From Endothia cerciana (taxonomy: Eukaryota; Ascomycota; Sordariomycetes; Diaporthales; Cryphonectriaceae), in contig JALRMH010000044.1 in NCBI GenBank assembly GCA_026119935.1, positions 124,001 to 188,000 of the forward strand: a stretch of DNA of 64,000 bases, written 5' to 3'. Every line of letters begins with the position of its first letter. Position 1 is the stretch's first letter. Made by a program: the position numbers and the translations under genes. The notes under the pieces are model-generated. The model did no database searches. It was not told where the DNA came from and saw only the letters and a program-made list of their open reading frames with translations. Below are positions 37,401 through 48,476 of this stretch, in pieces.

Positions 37401-38748
37401 ACAGGCGTCCGGACCGTCTCGACAAAAGATGCGAACGCTTGCAGAAGGGTCATTGCATGGGAGGCTATGCCATGGGACACCTTCTACAGCCGGGGGGGGG
37501 GGGGGGTTGGTCTCTTTTTTTCTTTTTTTCTTCTTTCTCCCTGCGTTCGTATATCGCCGGTCCCTGGTGCCTGTGATGTGGTGATATGATCTAGCTAGCC
37601 GGGTGGACAGTATGCTCTTGTAAAGCTTTGCCCCGCCAGCGCAACATCCTGGCCCCGTTCTTCTCCTGCCGGAATCGCCGCGCCTTTCCCCCACACCTCG
37701 TCTGGGGCCCTGCACAGCAGCTCGCACAAGATGTGCTCTGCCGTCGCCGCGGGTACCTGCTTGTCTGCGCTCCCTCACCACCCGAGGCTGCATTCTCACA
37801 GCATCCGGGTCTGATTCGGCCTCGTGCTTACGGCAGCCCCACCGGGGATGGAGCGGACGGTCACCAGGGTCGGCAGGTGAGGAGAACCGCCGTCATGAGG
37901 CTGAAGCAGTCATGGCATAGACACTTGCCGCCGTTCTATGGGGACACACTGTCTCTTGACGTGCTTCGCGCGCTGGCAACGCGTCGACGAAACCTCGAGA
38001 TGAGAGAAGAACGCATTAATCCACCGTAGCAGAGTGGATCCTCGATGTGCGAACCTTGGGGGGGGCCGGAGCCACCAGGTTCTTGACCTGGCTGCTGTGC
38101 AGTACAGTCCTCGTTTACGTCTTCTCCCTGCTCTGGACTCCGACCTGAACAGAGGCCCAGTGTTCTGACCAACGCTATTGATAGTTGGACGTCGGGCGCC
38201 ATCTCTACTCAGGACGGCGTAGGCGCTACCGAGCCTAGAGCCCGAGGGCGCCTCCTAGATTCGACCGATGACGAGGACGGCTGTGCGGGGACCTTCTCTT
38301 CCCAACCAGGTATTTAACGCGACCACATAGCACCACCCAAGTTAAGCTTTATAAACTTTGCCTGGGTAGTGAGTGCCCCCCACCCCCCCGCCTCCGCCCC
38401 AACTGTCTGTCGCTGACGAGATAAGATATGACCTGTGAACCTGGATGAGCTCGGGTTACTCCGTCCCGACCTAGAGACACCAGTTTGGAATTTTTTAATT
38501 TTTTTTTGGGGGGGGGGGAAAAAAAAACAAAAAAACATACCTCATCTCCCGTGTGACTCTACCTCGTTGGGAAACGGGCGGTGGAATCCATGCCATATCT
38601 CACTGCGGTCGGTGGCACAGCTCATCTCATGTCGGATACCTAGAAGCTGAACGCTTCACGCCTCCTGCGGGCTGGTCCGAGGGGTTCCTGGAGAGCTCAC
38701 TCCTTTCAGCTTGCCTTCCGGGCACGAGACTCTCTGTCAGGGCTCACA
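34460..38748. other. 4.3-kb intergenic region
   Basis: No supported gene. Contents: GTGA/GTGG repeats around 34706-34735 and 34986-35030; A/G-rich tract 35767-35803 and its T/C-rich counterpart near 35911-35942; a CCACCAGA repeat at 36598-36632; C homopolymer near 36850-36862; G/T tracts at 37491-37530; a T-G-A composite homopolymer at 38485-38530. Frames at 37628-38029 and 37158-37799 show no domain. Confidence 0.5.
36598..36632. repeat. ACCAGACC tandem repeat
   Basis: Four or five tandem copies of an 8-bp ACCAGACC-type unit lie in intergenic DNA. Confidence 0.8.
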
Positions 38749-40469
38749 ATGACTGCCGAAACCTCGCTGGCAAGGCCTGAGCCTGCGCTCGACCACAAGC
38801 CGGAATCCTCGGCCAGCGGCTCACCAGGGCAGGCAGCCGAGTTCGATGTGGCGACCGAGAGGCGCCTTGTCCGCAAGCTGGACAGGCGGCTTGTTCTGCT
38901 TGCGTTCTTGTGCTGTATGGCGGACCTCCCGAGAATTTCACAGACTCTGGCTAACAATTTGCTAGACCTGGCCGCATTTCTGGACCGGTCAAACATAGGA
39001 AACGCCCAGACGGCGGGGATGGGCAAAGACCTAGGGTTTAGTGATGCTCAGTATCAGGCAAGTCCGGGTTCAATCTCAACGCGCAGGAGGCTGTTATGCT
39101 GACTACCGGCAGTGGCTCCTAACCATCTTTTATATTCCGTACATCATCTTTGAATGGCTTGCACTGATGTGGAAAATAGTGCCTCCCCGTACAGTCTCTC
39201 CCCCCTGTCATTCCCCCGTGGCCGCAGTTACTGACTGACTGGCACCTAGACATTTGGGCTTTCGTGACGGTCTTGACCTGGTCTATAGCCTCCGTGATGC
39301 AGGCCGCATCGTTCAACTGGTCAGGCTTGATGGCGTGTAGATGGTTCCTGGCGACGGCGGAGGCAGGCTTCGGACCAGGCATGCCATACCTCTTCTCTTT
39401 CTACTACAACAGGCGGGAGCTGGGTGTGCGCTGCGGGATCTTCTTGTCAGCTGCGCCACTGGCGACCACGTTTGCTGGTGCGCTCGCATACGGCATAACC
39501 GGATCACACTACCGGATCGCAAGCTGGCGTCTGCTCTTCATCATCGAGGCGATCCCGCCTCTCATCCTCGCCTTCGCGGTCCTCTCTGTGCTTCCGGACT
39601 CGGCTGCCAGCGCGGCGTTCCTCACCGAGGAGGAGAAAGCACTAGCTCGCGCTCGTGCCCTGCGCACGACAGGCCAGGAGGACACGGGCACGTCAAGAGG
39701 CCACCACCTCGGCCGCATCGACTGGGGCGAGGTCATCGGTGCCCTGAAGACCCCTCAGGCGTGGGTCCAGGCGCTCATGTACTTCAGCTGCAACGTCGCC
39801 TTCTCCTCGCTGCCCGTCTTCCTGCCGGCCATCCTGACGGGGATGGGCTTCACGAGCGTCAACGCGCAGGGCCTCACCGCGCCGCCGTACTTCCTCGCCT
39901 TCCTCATCTGCATCTTCTCCACCTGGCTCGGCGACCGCACGCAGCAGCGGGGGCTCCTGATCGCGGCGCTCTCCGTCGCAGGCTGTGCCGGCTACATCCT
40001 CCTAGCGGCGTGCAGGACGGTCGCCGTCAGGTACGCGGGCGTGTTCCTCGCCGCGGCGGGCGTGTTCCCCGCCATCGCGAACATCCTCTCCTGGCTGCTC
40101 AACAACCAGCGCAGCGACACCAAGCGCGGCGCCGGCATCGCGTTCATGAACGTCATAGGGCAGTGCGGACCGCTGCTCGGCACGCGCATATTTCCCGCAG
40201 GCGAGGGGCCGTACTATGCCAAGGGCATGTCGATCTGCGCGGCGTTCATGTTCCTCAACGCGCTCCTGGCGGTCGGGCTGAGGACGTACTTCAAGCATAC
40301 GAACGACAGGTGGGGCAGGCAGGCGGCGGCCCGGCGGGGCATGGCCGGCGATACCGCGTCCTCGGCGGAGAAGGTGGACGCCGCAGGTGTGGAGGCTGAA
40401 GCAGGAGAACCGGCCGGGCCCGGGGCTATAGGTTGGGAGAACTCGTCCGAGTGGCGGTTTGCACTTTGA
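38749..40469 (+). CDS. MFS transporter, Dal5-like anion:cation symporter family
   Basis: Four exons (38749-38914, 38966-39057, 39113-39188, 39250-40469) give 517 aa, normal for fungal allantoate-permease-type carriers. Intron 1 (51 bp, GTATGG, GCTAACA branch, TAG) restores the family motif CYLAAFLDRSNIGNA. Intron 2 (55 bp) uses a GC donor (CAG|GCAAGT) and a CAG acceptor. Intron 3 (61 bp) ends in TAG. Joined, the exons read YQWLLTIFYIPYIIFEWLALMWKIVPPHIWAFVTVLTW, split by both later introns. About twelve hydrophobic segments can be seen, with a central loop around the EEEKALARARALR region and a hydrophilic C-terminal tail. Family knowledge: plasma-membrane import of small organic anions such as allantoate, vitamins or carboxylates. 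It converges on a 2OG-Fe(II) oxygenase gene 700 bp downstream. The substrate cannot be read from sequence. Confidence 0.93.
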
Positions 40470-41194
40470 GCGGCATCCACCCCAGGGAGCCATCGTTTTC
40501 GGGCGAGACTGTGTAGACATATTCACGCACGAGGGAAACCAAAGACAATCGGATCTGAACATCTCCAGGACAGAGTCACGATCGAGCCAGGCGTCGGGCC
40601 TCACTCCCGCTCCTGTCACCGAATTTGGGTCCCGAGAAGAAACCGGTCGAATTATCTCTCGGAAACGTCGTATGAGGAAGATCCCCGAGGTCATGCATAA
40701 AGGGCAAGGAAAAGACGTCATGATGCTCTCAGCCCCCCCCCCCCTCGCGCCCCCAAGAGAAAGGAAAAAGAAATAACAGCATGCAATGCAACGGTGATCG
40801 CCGCAAACCAAGCCCGGGCGGCTGCATGACGGCGAGAAGAGGCGACATGCGCCCGGGGCGCCCTGCGGGCCGCTAGCCCTAGTGGTTCGCGCTGAGCGAT
40901 GCTAATGCAGATGCGTGTCTGAGATGATCTAGTGCTACGTAGCACAAGGCGGCCAGCCACGATGGCGATCGGACACCCTCGACCTGCGCTCGTCCGGTTC
41001 AGAGATCCCCGTCCGATCCTTGTGAGGGGGGCCCGGATCGGGCTGCGAAAACACGCACGTGGGAAGGGCCTGGCTATATAGTTCGGGCTGGGTCCGAAAA
41101 CGGCGGGAGGGCAAGTTCGGACGCCTGTAGCTTATGCTGAAGGGAATCGAGAGCGATAAAATTTCTACACACAGCCCCCTAGTCATATGATGTC
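40470..41194. other. Intergenic region between convergent transporter and oxygenase genes
   Basis: No gene seen. A C homopolymer lies at about 40733-40744. The rest is ordinary 3'-flank sequence. Confidence 0.5.
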
Positions 41195-42328
41195 TCAGGC
41201 AAAAGCTGAGACGGCCTTCCCCCCCTTCTCGACCCGTGCACAGGATGTGCCCAAGCGTTCCAGCATGTGCTCTTCAACCGTGATGACGCGTCCCCCCACG
41301 GGCTCACTACCATCAAAGGGCTTCAGCTTGACCTCCGCGTTGCCGTCGAAGAAGAACGGCACCGAATACCGATGCCCACCGCTCCTGTTGATGACGCGGT
41401 GCGTGGCGCTCTTATAGATGCCCTTGGTCCACAGCGAGAGCATATCGCCGATGTTGACGACATAGGCGTCCGGGTTGGGAGCCACGGCATGCCAGGTGCC
41501 CGTGGACTCGTCAAGGACTTCAAGGCCGCCGGCTGTGTCTTGGAGCAGGAGGGTGATGGCGCCTGACCTAACATTAATCGCGGGAGGTGCCGGGGGGAGG
41601 GGATGTCAGGAGACACGTACCGAAATCGGTATGAGCACCTGCGCCCAGTTGCCTCTGGTCACGCGACTGCTGTGGGGGGTAGTGAAGCAGTCTCATGGTG
41701 CAGACTGGGTCATTAGAGACGAACTCGCGGAATATGCCGTCCCCATAGGGCAGGCCTCTGGCAAGGATCTCCAGCACCTTCAGTGACAACGCAAAGACGG
41801 CGGAGTAGTAGACCTCGCTCGGGCGCTGGAACTCGGACACTGAGAGGCTTGGCGGAAAGACGTTCTCTCCTAACAGGTGTGGGTGTGCCCTTGCTGTCTC
41901 CGAGTCCGATGGTATGTGCTTGCCTATGTAGAAGCCCTGGACGTCTGTCAGTACCTCGCCCCGGCTTTTCCGAATCTCGCGAGTGCATCGTATGGTGGGC
42001 TAAGGCACTCTACCTCTTTCAAGTCCGGAAGGGTGCCCTCCTGCAGTGACTGGGACCCGATGACTTCGTAGCCTCTGTTCTTGAGGCGCGGGTGTTTGAG
42101 GGCCAGTTTCTCCTCCAGCGGCAGGTCAAACAACTTCCTCGCAGCCGCGAAGAGGTCGCTCCTTGTTTTCCTCGGCATGCCATGGCCCACTAGCGAGAAG
42201 AAACCCACACTCGTGCAGGCGTTCCGCACATCGCGGACAACCCGTGCCGCAGCATCAGACGTCGGGTCCCGGAGGTAGGGGGCGATGTTGATGGTGGGAA
42301 TATGAAAGCTGGTCGTTCGGACACCCAT
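41195..42328 (-). CDS. 2-oxoglutarate/Fe(II) oxygenase, isopenicillin-N-synthase-like
   Basis: Three minus-strand exons (42328-42014, 41936-41621, 41562-41195) give 332 aa, the normal size of this family. Introns are 77 bp (GTAGAG) and 58 bp (GTACGT). The N-terminal DIOX_N region reads FHIPTINIAPYL and GFFSLVGHGMP. The Fe(II) ligands are all present: His207 and Asp209 in AHTDFGAITLLLQD and His265 in ATHRVINRSG, and the 2-oxoglutarate clamp Arg275-x-Ser277 lies in HRYSVPFFFDGN. Family knowledge: these soluble enzymes hydroxylate, desaturate or cyclise small molecules; fungal members act in nitrogen and base catabolism and in secondary metabolism. The convergent MFS carrier next door suggests uptake or export of a related compound, which is inference. 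The exact substrate is unknown. Confidence 0.93.
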
Positions 42329-43768
42329 GACGTCTTCTAGTATATCCTGCCTCGTAACTGATTCCTGACGATGGCGTCGAGTTGTCCATGGTGATCGGGT
42401 ATGCGGACGCCTGGCCGTCCTTATGTGCTGGATGTGAGCCGCGAGGGCAGCGAGAGGGCCATGCAAGGAGGCGAGCCGTCCATGCTCGACATGTCACACC
42501 CACGATGCCCTATCACCCTCGAAACCGCAATCCCGGGCCGCTCCTGATGACACCCCGCAGACCACGAGTCCGCCCAATCAAGCCTCAGTGAGGCCAGTTC
42601 CGCAGCGCGCCCTGACCTGACACACATAGTATAGAATCTGTCGGCGTGCGGCTGCCGGAGAACGCCGGTCGCCTACTGCTTTCGACCTCCTCAACGACTT
42701 GGTCTTTCGCTCCTGCATCTCTTACCGTGTGGGTCGTCACCGCGCACAGCGCCAGGCCCGTCTCGAGACCTGCATCTGTGAAGCGGGAACGACTCACACA
42801 GGACATGACCAGGTCACGCATGCCTACTCTTCTGGGGCCGTATTTGTTGCTCGGCTCCCATGCCCCGGGTCGCCCCCATGTGATCTGCTGTGTGACCAAA
42901 TGACCACCCGTCGACACGACTCGCACCTCCTGCGCGCTGCCGCCTGCGTGACCTCCCTGCCCGTTTCCAGCTCGCCGGACCGGATCTAGACGATTGGGTG
43001 AGGATCCCAGATCGTCCTTGTGACCACCAGGGCGGCTGCTCGCTAGTGCAGCTGGCCGTGCTGGGGAGCTTGCTTGCGCAGGGCCGACCGGGAGGTGCGG
43101 CTCGGATGGGTGAGGATCGTGGTTGTCTCGATGGTGGTCAGTGCGCCTCGAGTACTGTCATCAAGGTTAATTAATGCCACACTAAATGAGGCCGGCCCAG
43201 GTGGCCGGCCAGAATAGACGAGGCTGCGTCTGTAGTACTGCTGTCTGAGTGGTCCGAGGGGAGCAGATGAAAAAAAAAAAAGACGAGGTCCTCAAGGCCT
43301 TCCAGGTCCGGCAGATCCATGCGAGAGGCTCCAAGAGTCCCGGTCTAGAGCTGCAAGGGAGCAATTGCCAGAAGCAAATGCGCATCGAGCCGGCCCGACC
43401 GCTCGAGTGAATGACTTCGAGGTGCAGTGGGGGGGCTGTTTTGCTGTGGTATCCACGTGGGACGCAAGGCTCGGAGGAAGCCGCGACGTTGTTGTTATTA
43501 GATTGGCACTCCTGAGGAGGTGAGAACGCATCTCGCGTTCTCCATGCGACCTAACAGCTTCAGCGAGAATCCTCACTACCAGCTTTTACACCGCCTTTTC
43601 TGTTAAGTGTAGAAACATACTGCCCGAGCCCCTCAACTTCGGCTATTCTAGAGAGACCAGCTACCAAAGAAAGCATCATTTTCACTCTTACAGCCTCTCC
43701 CCCGCCAACCCTCTACACAGCACTGTGATTTTCATCAACAGCGATCACTTTGACTTCCAGCTCACGCA
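42329..43768. other. 1.4-kb intergenic region
   Basis: No gene seen. The first 300 bases are the promoter of the minus-strand oxygenase; the last 200 are the leader of the kinase-like pseudogene. Base composition becomes more AT-rich after about 43.1 kb. Confidence 0.5.
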
Positions 43769-45890
43769 ATGCCGCTTTCCTCTTCTTACCTGACGCCTGG
43801 CGGCATCGATCTGTGGGAAGTGCACGAGCTCTGGTCTCTTCACCCACCGCAACGTCTGACCATCCATGGGGATGGTTCGGTCTCAGACGGCGAGACTGAT
43901 GTGCCAGACGACCCACCAATTCGTAGATCTCAGCTATCTCTTCTCCTGAGCGACACTTCGTACCTAGACCATTAGGAAGGAGAGGCCGAGGAACAGGCGC
44001 AAGCAGAAGCAGAAGCAGAAGCAGAAGCAGAAGCAGAAGCAGAAGCAGAAGCAGAAGCAGAAGCAGAAGAAATAGTGATGCAGGCTCGTGAGGCATCGAG
44101 CTTACCTACATCAGAGCCCGGAGCATCGATCGCCCCTCCGGGTGCGGTTGAATATGGCAGGTCGAATGAAGACGGGATGGAGGTCGAGGCGCCTCGAGCC
44201 CAGAACGAGTTGAACGAAGAAGCAATAGAACGCCCGCCGTTGGGTGCGGGGCACTCGAGCCATACAGGACCACGCGCAGAAGTATCAACCCAAGAGGAGA
44301 CGAACTCCGAGCCATCAGACTCGCGGCGATCATTATCCACCACAGTGACATCGGCTGAAGGGCTGCATGACCGTCACCAGGAAGAGATTTCCATCTTCAT
44401 ACGCACATCCCAATATCGAAGAATCCTCCAGTCGGGCCTGACTAGTCCTCAACTGGGTCTTCCCAGCGAATACAGCTATTTCAGGATCGTCCAACTGCAA
44501 CCACACGTGAAAATTGACCTGATCTTCACCTACCGGATCCAGCCATGGACCTACGAGTATTGCCGGGATTCCCCACGATTCGTTTGCCTCACCTATCCTC
44601 ACGAGACCGTCTTTCGATACCAACGGTACTGGTTACCACAACTCGGGGAAAGGATCTACGAAGTGGTCAAGTTCGGTCCGACCGTTGATGTGAACGAGGT
44701 CATAAATATGTTGATACTGCACCATGCAAGGCTGCCCGTCCCGCGACCTGTCGAATTTCGGCAGTACCGGCCCCCAGAGGATGATCCGCTACCAAGAGCC
44801 GATCGCAAACCGTGGAGCTATATCAGGATGGAGAACGTTGAGGGCGAGAACCTATGTGGGCTATGGTGCGGAATGAACCAATCCGAGAAGGCCCCGATCA
44901 CGAAACAAGTGATGGACTTCATCGATCGTTTGAGGTCTCTAAAACTCCCGCCAAGGGTAGTGTCGCCGGATAGGATCTCAGGCAAGTACCATTTCTCCCT
45001 GGCTTGGGGTGACACCAGCATGGTGCGAACGTTGCTGTCGGCGATGCTAGTCTACAGGCGGCCCAACGCACCAGAGATGGTGGACGGCTTCATCGATGCT
45101 TTCGCCTTTTATGACCAAGCAGCCGAGAGTCACCATGAACTCATGCAGTGGCTCCACAAACATATTTCCAACATCTTAGGAGTGGTCGGCAGAACAAAAT
45201 TGGATGCTCTGGTCTTGAGCCGCCTGCTTCAAGATCTTTCGCCGAAAGACGACCTGACGCCTGTTGTGACGCATGGGTCATTACAAGCGAGAAATATCCT
45301 TGTAAAGGACGGAAAACTCGTCGCGGTCCTCGACTGGAGCACTGCAGGCATGTGGCCTGGATATTAGGAGGCCGAGCGCCTGCTCTCAGGCCTCAGGGTC
45401 CTTGGATCATCACCTCCCGAAGCCGACTTCGCTGTTCATCTGCTTTCCCAATGGACCATGGTTAGCTGGACACATGTTCTCATCATGGCGCAGATACGCA
45501 CACTGGTCCGCTTAGGACACCGGTCCTGTGACTTCAGAGGTCTTGCAATGCTGTGGGCAGCCGAGTCAGGATGGCTGAACTTCGAGGTAAGATATTTCCA
45601 TCAAATTGCAGGCGTCACTCGGACATAAACGGCTCTCCCACCTGGGATAGTATGACCGCTTGCGGTCCGAGCATGACAGCGTGGCTGACTCCGCGATGCC
45701 CTCGCAGCTCATACACCGATCAAACCTGGCCTTTGACTTTAGAGCGTTCTTTGGCCCGCCACCGGCTCATGCAATGACTTCTAGAGAATATCGAGCCGAG
45801 TGGTCGCTTCCACAGTCCGCTGTGCGGTGGTACATGGGCCGCCTGGTTGGTCTCTATCTGGACAGCACGGATATGGGCACACGTCGATGA
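43769..45890 (+). pseudogene. Aminoglycoside-phosphotransferase-like gene broken by two in-frame TAGs
   Basis: A single frame runs 43769-45586 and continues after a clean 64-bp intron (GTAAGA donor, TAG acceptor) in exon 45651-45890. It would be about 685 codons, but TAG stops sit at 43973-43975 and 45365-45367. The second falls right after LDWSTAGMWPGY, where fungal APH-like kinases normally have Trp (PEYWE), so TGG to TAG is the simple explanation; the frame then continues EAERLLSGL with protein-like sequence. The ATP/kinase-type core is visible (VENVEGENLCGLW-type region, then the loop HGSLQARNILV). The catalytic Asp of HGDxxxxN is Ser here (45278-45280). An 11-unit GCAGAA repeat encodes (AE)n. 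The first stop could instead be removed by a weak intron from 43924 into the CAG-rich repeat, but the second has no such escape. Best reading: a decayed or catalytically dead APH-family protein. Confidence 0.75.
44003..44069. repeat. (GCAGAA)11 hexanucleotide repeat, coding (Ala-Glu)n
   Basis: Eleven perfect GCAGAA units lie in the frame of the broken kinase-like gene. Each unit ends a potential CAG splice acceptor, so splicing here could be variable. Confidence 0.95.
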
Positions 45891-46574
45891 GGCCTATGAT
45901 CCAGACTAGAGTGGTGAAATCGGAGGCGAAGCGTCTTTTTTTCTTGGAAGACTACTGCAAATTTGCACTGCGCGATACCGTAAAGCGACGACTGATAGCG
46001 AGATACACCAATATCCATGATGCTTGCAAGATATCTCGTTGATGTTGCCATCGTCGTCTGGACTGTGTCCAAAGCGGGTCCTTAGGCGCGATCTATAACA
46101 CGCGATAGGCTACGATTCGAGGCTGCGTATGTGGATCCAATGGGCGACTACTGAGATTAAGTCACTGCCACACAGTACTTGAGATCAAAAGGAATCAATG
46201 CATTCAAGTATCTCAGGCCAGAGTAGATTACCTGTTATTAGCCACAGGTACGTAGGGGACATAGATGGCTCGCCTGCAAGACGAATCTTTTGGGCTTCCC
46301 ACACAAACCCATCCCGCTGCGGATTTGAGATCCCAACCTTGGATGTATGGGCCGTTCTATCCCGGAGGACCACACCTGGGCAGCAATCGCTAGATCTGGC
46401 TCGGCTCTCGAGTATTATGTGAACAGCTTTTTTTTTTGGGGGGGTGGTTGTGTCTGGTATGATTCTGCAGTCCCTCCGGATCGGATGCGCTTATTCTATC
46501 TACTACGCCGGCTGGTCCATGTTCTCATCAAAGATGTCGAGGCAAGATGTCGAGACCGCTCCTATCCGTGATGC
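45891..46574. other. AT-richer intergenic DNA
   Basis: No gene seen. A T-into-G homopolymer junction lies at about 46429-46444. Confidence 0.5.
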
Positions 46575-46949
46575 TCAAAAACCGCGCCCGCCCAGCTTCT
46601 CGATGAGTCTCAAAGAAAAGAGACGTAAAGGATAGAGAGAAACATGAACAAAGATGTGAGGAAAAGGAGAAAGAGGGAGCGTCCATTGTGACAAGTGATT
46701 AATTCGAAACTTATAATGCATGAGGTACAAGTCGACTGATCGGATGTCAGCATATAAAGATCTCGATGGCCGATACGATGGCGTTGCAGACCAAGTCTTC
46801 CGCGAACCTCCCCTGAGCCCATGTATGAGAACAATATCGACGACACGAGGTTTGCGGTCCGGTTCGTGCAGTGTAAATAGGCCCCGCTGGCCTCTGGTAT
46901 CCCCTTTACTATGTTCAGCTTCAGCAGTGGGGGTACCGCCTCGAAACAA
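46575..46949 (-). pseudogene. 5' fragment of a SERAC1-like alpha/beta hydrolase gene
   Basis: The minus-strand frame contains GLFTLHEP followed by VDIVLIHGLRGGSRKTWS, the typical N-terminal signature of fungal SERAC1/DUF676-like hydrolases, which often precedes NB-ARC/NACHT and repeat domains in fungal NLR-type proteins. Homology stops at about residue 75; the rest of the frame is unrelated, AT-rich sequence with no lipase Ser motif and no downstream domain. The frame has no ATG at its 5' end (a TTG is the first start-like codon). It is best read as a truncated remnant, not a functional gene. Confidence 0.55.
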
Positions 46950-48476
46950 ATTTAAACCTAGTCCGCGGACGTTGAGTCCAGTTGTACGGCGAGAAGCTGC
47001 TCACCAACGCGGGCTCCGTAGCGTTCAACTTGTCGTTAAGGGTGATGTATTCTGGATAAACCTAACGTGATGGGGGACAAGTATAGCCAGCAGGTGCTCA
47101 TCAGATATGATTGCGGTAGACGTCTAAGCCGCCCATATAGATCGGGTCGGAAAACGCCTATGTGCTTCCACCATCTCCCCATGACTGCTTGTGAAAGGAT
47201 TTGATAACACGTCTCGATCTATCGGAAGATGCCATCCTCATTGTGAGTGACTGTGGTTAGGCTGGCCCGGCTTGCTACGAGGACCGAGTATCTCAAGGCA
47301 TGATCGCCAGAGGGAATCGATGGGAGCACAATCATCTGAGGCGGGGCTAATATCGATCGTCGACCTCATGAGAAAACTGGGTAATAACAACAAAAACAAG
47401 GCAAAACATCACGAATTTATTCATCGCTCAATTGGCCTGTTTCTGAGCCGCAGCGGAGCCGAGTTTGTCCAATCATCCTGCGTGTCGCCTTGGGGATGCA
47501 ATGCTGTTCCTACTGGGGTGCTCATAACCTCCCACTGAGACCGGGAGGCATCTGGGGTCGGATTTAACCGCCTGGGGCCCTGCACGGCGGCCCGCTAACT
47601 CAGCCCCATGTGTAAAAGAGAACAGTGATTCGCGGAGGCATCACACCGCTAGGTAAAACGTGACACATAAGAGAGTGCCCAAGACGGCCTGCTGGACCCT
47701 GGCGCTCGGGTGTAATTATTCCATCCAGCGTTCCTATAACTCCCGGGACTTACTGGTGGTATGGGTATTTTTGGGCAGCCTGGTCAGGTTTTGTGAAGCT
47801 TCTTCCAGGGCGACCGACTGGTACTTGCATAGGAAGACGCCATCAAGGAGGGACAAGACGCGCTGACCACACCTACTCAGCCAGGGTGCCCTTTTTTCCT
47901 GTACGATACCATAGTAATATTCACACCTCGCCCCCTGACTGCATCAAAGGTTAGAATACTTCCAGTTGTTGAGGACCCTGGATATATGGGACCTTGAGTC
48001 TTGTAATCGCTGAAACTTTGCAAAGGTCGTTGGTATAGTGAATTGTCCCCAGATTTGTGCCCAAGTATGAATAGGGTATAACACCTGCCTCCTTTGACAC
48101 CAATTGGTCGCCTGTGAGGCGCTAAATAGGGAAGGTGAGGAGTTAGGGCCTCGGACCCGAGAACTCAAGATTTATTGTGTAGATCAGTCTGCAGTACTGA
48201 TATTTTCCCCCAGTCAGGTAAACATGCAGGAACCGATATCACTTTAGCAGGGTTATGAGCTCGTACAACCTTGGAAGCTTTGCGTAAGCTTTTCGTGACA
48301 GCGGAGAACCGACACTCAAACTGATGACGAGTTATCAATGTATTTAAAGACTAGAAGGCACGGGTCAACACTATGTAGTGTCTGTCCCTCTTCCGAGGCA
48401 TCGCCACATGTGCTTCGGCGCTTTGATCGTTACGCTTTTCAATCTGCATCTTTCATAGCCCTCTTCATTATTCACT
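46950..48476. other. AT-rich intergenic DNA
   Basis: No gene or repeat supported. Frames are short and lack domains. The last 150 bases, with AT-rich and pyrimidine patches, serve as the upstream region of the yellow-family gene. Confidence 0.5.
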
